A DNA stretch of 64,000 nt. It comes from an uncultured Prevotella sp. Lineage in GTDB: Bacteria; Bacteroidota; Bacteroidia; Bacteroidales; Bacteroidaceae. Of the stretch, positions 62,001 to 64,000 are shown one piece after another. Below the pieces are notes generated by a model that saw only the letters and a program-made list of their open reading frames with translations, made no database searches and had not been told where the DNA came from. The DNA is taken from contig CALUFA010000010.1 in assembly GCA_944319795.1 (NCBI GenBank), positions 1 to 64,000 of the forward strand, given 5' to 3'. The first letter of the stretch is position 1. Each line of letters opens with the position of its first letter. The position numbers and the translations under genes are program-made.

Positions 62001-63595
62001 GGATTATTGCTCGTATTCTTTAGCGACTTGACGTAAAGGGCCTGGCTGACGTCCTGCATGTCGGAGGCGAACTCGCCTACTTGGTAAGTCACTCCGCCAT
62101 AAGTGTACTCGTAGGCAACGGCGAGCACCTGGTCGGTCTGCAGGGATGTTTTCAACGACACATACCCCAAAGCCTTGTTCAGCGTGTATTCGGAACTGCT
62201 GAGCAAGCGTGCGCTTTCAAGTTTCTCGTAATCCTCTCCTCCAACGAATCCGGGCACGGCATCGAACACGGCGCTTGTCTGGTTTATGTCACGCGCGGTG
62301 GCGTAACTGTTGACCAACGTCGAATATTCACTGTTGGCGTTGTTGCTCGGCACGGGTTGTCCGGTCACGCTCCACATCGGGTTGCTCACGGAAGTGTTCT
62401 CGCCCAAGTCGGTAAAAGCAACGATGTCGCGCGAATTGCTTGTCGTCCCCGTCTTGTTGGTAACCCAAATCTCGACACGGTTGATGGTTATACCAGTAGT
62501 AAGGTTAGGCAAATGCGACATGGCCTCGTCGTATTTGTCGCGGAAATAACGTGAAAGGAAAAAGTGACGGTTCTCCTCGTAGTCGGAAACGTCGAACTCG
62601 AACGGCGTAAGCTGCGTGCCGCCCTTCGACGAAACGCTCTTCGACGAAGACTTCTTTTGCGAAACAACGGTCTGCAAAGACAGCTTGCCGAATTGCAGGT
62701 CGGTACGGATACCGAACAATGACGTGGCACCATTTACAAGCGAGGAATTGCTTGGGAACGATACATTTCCGCCTTCTACGAGCTTGATTATCTCGTCTTC
62801 CTTTCCTTCATATTTCAATTTCAGGTTTTGTGAGTCGAAATCAAAAGTTGCGTCGGTATTATAATTAAGGTTCATATTGACCTTATCGCCGACTTTTCCG
62901 TTCACGCTCAGGTTTATCTTCTCGTCGAAATCAATCTGCGTTGTCTTACGGTTGCGTATAGGCAGCGACGGATTGTCAATGTTCTTCAACGTCGCACCGA
63001 ACTTCAGTTCCGCCGTTCCTTGCGTCTTGATGCGCACCCCGCCGGGGCCGAATATCTTCTCGGCCGGGCCAAGGTCGAAATGCATGTCGGAGAACGAGAA
63101 CTTGTCTTCGCCGCCTTCTTTCACCAAAGTGTCGTTCTTTGCCCTGAAAAAACGGTTGAACTCTTTTTTCTCGCTCCATTTACGATACTCCTCCGGCGTC
63201 ATTACTATCGGTGTCGAAAGATAGCTCTCGCCCATTTTCGAACCTATGTAATACCTGTCAAGCGAATCGTTATAGACAACTTCCTGCTTGATGTTGTCAG
63301 GGAAAGACAAGTCTGCCGGATACGTATCAAGGTCGTCTTCGGTTACCGGCGTTATGCGTTGGATCTTCCAACGCGGATGCAACAATGAGTCGGGAATGGT
63401 ATCGTCTGACACTATCAGAGGTTGCGCCGTTATGCTGTCTACGGACACCGGGCGCACGGCTGTGTCGCGCACGGCCGCCTGCATCCTGGCATTCTGCCGT
63501 GTCCTGTCGTTTTGCCTCTCAGGCACAGACAAGGCATAACTTGCCATAGTGACTGCAAACGACCAAAATAAAAGTCCGTAAACGATTTTCCTCAT
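56003..63595 (-). CDS. sprA: Cell surface protein SprA / type IX secretion translocon
   Basis: Outer-membrane beta-barrel translocon of the type IX secretion system, called Sov in Porphyromonas. 2530 residues, close to the normal giant size. Signal peptide about residues 1-20 ([20 protein letters not shown]). The SprA N-terminal repeats (LDRYYIGSKMGESYLSTPIV, EFDVSDYEENRHFFLSRYFR) and many Tyr- and Asn-rich strands fit the barrel. The C-terminus is DFGLSLKFSLTR. Unusual basic low-complexity loops lie near residues 1915-1960 (NARNPRNPRNAKGQKDGG) and 2425-2445 (SSRNNDDDNKQSTSANRNR). Its ATG shares a base with the ruvA stop (TAATG), so the pair is coupled. Other T9SS genes are not in the window. 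Cargo cannot be inferred. Confidence 0.94.
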   Translation of the reverse strand: MRKIVYGLLFWSFAVTMASYALSVPERQNDRTRQNARMQAAVRDTAVRPVSVDSITAQPLIVSDDTIPDSLLHPRWKIQRITPVTEDDLDTYPADLSFPDNIKQEVVYNDSLDRYYIGSKMGESYLSTPIVMTPEEYRKWSEKKEFNRFFRAKNDTLVKEGGEDKFSFSDMHFDLGPAEKIFGPGGVRIKTQGTAELKFGATLKNIDNPSLPIRNRKTTQIDFDEKINLSVNGKVGDKVNMNLNYNTDATFDFDSQNLKLKYEGKEDEIIKLVEGGNVSFPSNSSLVNGATSLFGIRTDLQFGKLSLQTVVSQKKSSSKSVSSKGGTQLTPFEFDVSDYEENRHFFLSRYFRDKYDEAMSHLPNLTTGITINRVEIWVTNKTGTTSNSRDIVAFTDLGENTSVSNPMWSVTGQPVPSNNANSEYSTLVNSYATARDINQTSAVFDAVPGFVGGEDYEKLESARLLSSSEYTLNKALGYVSLKTSLQTDQVLAVAYEYTYGGVTYQVGEFASDMQDVSQALYVKSLKNTSNNPRQGNWDLMMKNVYYLASSIEKDKFRLDVKYQSDTTGVYLSYIPEQQVKDQPIIRLLGADRLDNNNKANSNGYFDYVDGYTVSNGRVFFPKVEPFGDYMYKALTSKGVAADVARRYSYTELYDSTKTIAKQIAEKNKYQISGQFRGTLANVISLGAYNVPQGSVVVTAGGVTLTEGSDYTVDYSSGEVTILNQSIIDAGTTVNASFESNTDYAQERKTFFGVNWQYDFSKNFQLSGTLQHLSEQALVTKVAMGSEPLNNTLWGLNINWKHESQWLTNMLDKLPFLHCTQPSQISFTGEFAQLIAGQSRGVQDNASYIDDFENTKNAIDVSTPTSWVLSSVPSMFPEQSDKTTLQSGYNRALLAWYNIDPLFTRRSSSLTPSHIKSDLDQLSNYYVREVYTRELFPARNTNSYSGSVSTLSILNLAYYPNERGPYNFNPNLNYDGTLPNPETHWGGMMRKLETSDFETANIEYIEFWLLDPFIYSNEQADANQYGGDLYINLGEVSEDILRDGRKFYESGMPVDGSESFVTTQWGKIPTQATVTYAFATTDGSRELQDVGYNGLTDAEEREFGPYQEFLSSIQGKVSPAQLDSIMNDPANDNYHYFRGSDFDRIEAPILYRYKRINNPQGNSPDSNNRTESYDTSYKTTPDVEDINQDYTLNEYENYYQYRISMRPEDFVVGQNFIVDKRETAPGLRNGTTGHATWYQFRIPLDDYEDRVGSIGDFSSIRFMRMFLTNFKKPIVLRFATLDLVRGEWRTYDQTLNNSSAESGSMAVSAVNIEENNNKTPVNYVLPPGISREQDPTQPQLAEENEQALSFVVSNFSSGEAKAVYKNTTLDLRQYKRLEMFVHANAFEQNTTNLADNQLAVFVRLGNDYRNNYYEYEIPLKLTPPGQYGRYSVEHARAVWPEENMLDIPLKVFTDLKKSRNMARANGTASYNTVYSSYDPDKPNNKMSIVGNPTLGEVKTMMIGIRNLSGDIKSGEVWVNELRLKEYNNKGGWAAQGALNVQLSDVGSLNATGKIVTDGFGGIEDGVAERSQDDYKTYSFTANVELGKFFPDKAKVSAPLYYSITQEETRPRYNPLDTDMLLDDALESTANSHERDSIESIAVTKTKNTNFSLSNVRVGIQTKGHPMPYDPANFSLSYSHSHSHTSGETTVYENEDNWRGALNYTYTPVYKPFEPFKKLIKSKSKWYDIIKRFGINWLPQNITFDTEMLRNYYELQERDMESVDGNQLPLTFSEQFLWNREFTLRWDFTKNLHMNFSSATHAEIEEPYTPINKDLYPDQFSAWKDSVWTSIKDFGRPLDYNQTFTASYQLPLNLIPILDWVNADGTYNATYNWTRGTELEDGSSLGNSITTNRSYNINGTFNLERLYNHVPFLKKANDRFNKTLSTTSRRRPPLNRNNARNPRNPRNAKGQKDGGKEDEALPKNKRSFEKEIVLQPDTTLTISHGKNSRRIIVNAKTKDGKTFRLKYKKLDKNRIRITSEVDTATTLKLTVTPKAPLDENKWYKAAQCVARGLMLVRNVSFSYRNQYGIYLPGFMPEVGDMLGQRTGGVMSPGLDFAFGLVDDGYIDKAADRGWLLMNDSVATPATTNLTEDFQLRMTLEPVKDLKIDLNASRTETKAKSIQYMYAGTPTTQSGTLSMTTISIGSAFEGMGDATNGYRSATFEKFCRSLDGFRNRVEAQYADALYPAGTVLAGQKFDPANGTVNKYSADVMIPAFLSAYTSMGGKSLDIFPALSRLLPNWTVRYSGLARLPWFRDVFKSFNVNHAYKSVYAVGSYSTYSTFMEYMNGLGFISDATTGNPVPGSMYNVSAVSINESFSPLLGVDMTFKNNLTCKVEYRSTRVLSLSMTSIQINESTSKDWVVGMGYKINNFKLFGGNRHRRVRSSSRNNDDDNKQSTSANRNRGGFNTSLNLRLDLSYRKQAAICRDIATMTSSASSGNTAFRLSFSADYALSRLLTMSFYYDRQTNTPLLSSSSYPTTTQDFGLSLKFSLTR

Positions 63596-64000
63596 TACTT
63601 AATCTGCTTCAAAGCCAACTTAACCACCTGCTCTACGGGCAGCGACGGCTGTTCCTTCAATATTGCGACAACGACCTTCGCCGACGGAGCCGGAGCGAAA
63701 CCGAGCATGGTCAGCGCGCCTACGGCCTCGTCCTTAATCTCCTTATCGACCTCTGGTGCCGTTTGCCCGGCGGCGGCAGGAGCCTCTTCGGCTATGCCCA
63801 AGTCGGCAATCTTGTCCTTCAGGTCGACTATTATGCGCTGCGCCGTGCGCAAGCCTATGCCCTTGACGGTTTTCAGTATTTTCTCATTTCCTGCCGATAT
63901 TACTCCGCACAGTTCGGCCGGCGTCATCTCGGAAAGAATCATCCGCGCCGTATTGGCACCGACGCCCGACACGGTGATGAGCAACAAGAACATGCTCCTT
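63595..64000 (-). CDS. ruvA: Holliday junction branch-migration protein RuvA (5' part cut by the window edge)
   Basis: C-terminal part of RuvA, which grips Holliday junctions and loads RuvB. Visible are the helix-hairpin-helix region ([20 protein letters not shown] and [20 protein letters not shown]) and the flexible linker rich in Ala. The C-terminal RuvB-binding domain ([20 protein letters not shown]) ends ALKQIK. The frame stays open to the window edge; the Met at 63993 is internal, and the N-terminal OB-fold lies outside. The neighbour sprA is translationally coupled, a conserved arrangement in Bacteroidota. Confidence 0.92.
   Translation of the reverse strand, partial: RSMFLLLITVSGVGANTARMILSEMTPAELCGVISAGNEKILKTVKGIGLRTAQRIIVDLKDKIADLGIAEEAPAAAGQTAPEVDKEIKDEAVGALTMLGFAPAPSAKVVVAILKEQPSLPVEQVVKLALKQIK

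Overview
The window reads as a chromosomal segment of a member of the Bacteroidota, order Bacteroidales, most likely a Prevotellaceae-type anaerobe. The reasons are the giant T9SS translocon protein SprA next to ruvA, DUF4492-cydAB, meso-diaminopimelate dehydrogenase, DUF3822 next to rsmD, the near absence of Shine-Dalgarno sequences, and promoters of the form TTTG-N19/20-TAnnTTTG (clear in front of etfB, tlpA, ptb and the 19345 operon). The genus cannot be fixed from the sequence alone. I saw no rRNA, tRNA, CRISPR array, prophage or transposase gene. Almost every gene is housekeeping or metabolic, so the unusual content is in the intergenic DNA.

Layout: 0.1-8.4 kb, PafA-type phosphatase, a TolC/HlyD/ABC-2 export operon and a coiled-coil membrane-anchored protein. 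9.2-13.6 kb, cytochrome bd oxidase (DUF4492-cydA-cydB) and an Mrp-type ATPase. 13.9-19.2 kb, a two-component system, RmuC and a RecD-like helicase. 19.3-25.7 kb, the pilin-like/DUF3822/rsmD operon, a half-size EamA protein, cardiolipin synthase, primase and two tiny membrane proteins. 26.5-32.5 kb, META lipoprotein, etfB, a four-helix-bundle gene, etfA, acyl-CoA dehydrogenase, then ddh. 32.6-42.2 kb, patatin/beta-barrel protein, queF-yhhQ, TlpA-like thioredoxin, Hsp20, ppx and ppk. 42.4-55.4 kb, acyltransferase, ptb-buk, metallophosphoesterase, cupin/HxlR, nadB, a PH-domain protein with a PBP4-type peptidase, pepD and a flippase-like protein. 56.0-64.0 kb, sprA and the 3' part of ruvA. EtfAB, the acyl-CoA dehydrogenase and Ptb-Buk could together form the last steps of (iso)butyrate-type acid production with ATP formation. 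The quinol oxidase and Ppk/Ppx fit an energy-limited anaerobe that scavenges oxygen.

The intergenic DNA holds at least four repeat families. (1) Eight arrays, each exactly 81 bp, made of four 15-bp imperfect palindromes (consensus AAAAGGnnGCCTTTT) on a strict 22-bp pitch. (2) About fifteen long hairpins whose arms are degenerate tandem repeats of a short word (7, 8, 9 or 15 bp) that differs from locus to locus; several run into neighbouring coding ends and supply stop codons. (3) Three copies of a ~200-bp inverted-repeat, MITE-like element. (4) Two copies of a ~135-bp palindrome built on a CATTCCGGG core. One family-2 hairpin encloses a four-helix-bundle (S23/IVP-type) gene and splits etfB from etfA, an arrangement reminiscent of rRNA intervening sequences. 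These repeats are the best candidates for something undescribed.
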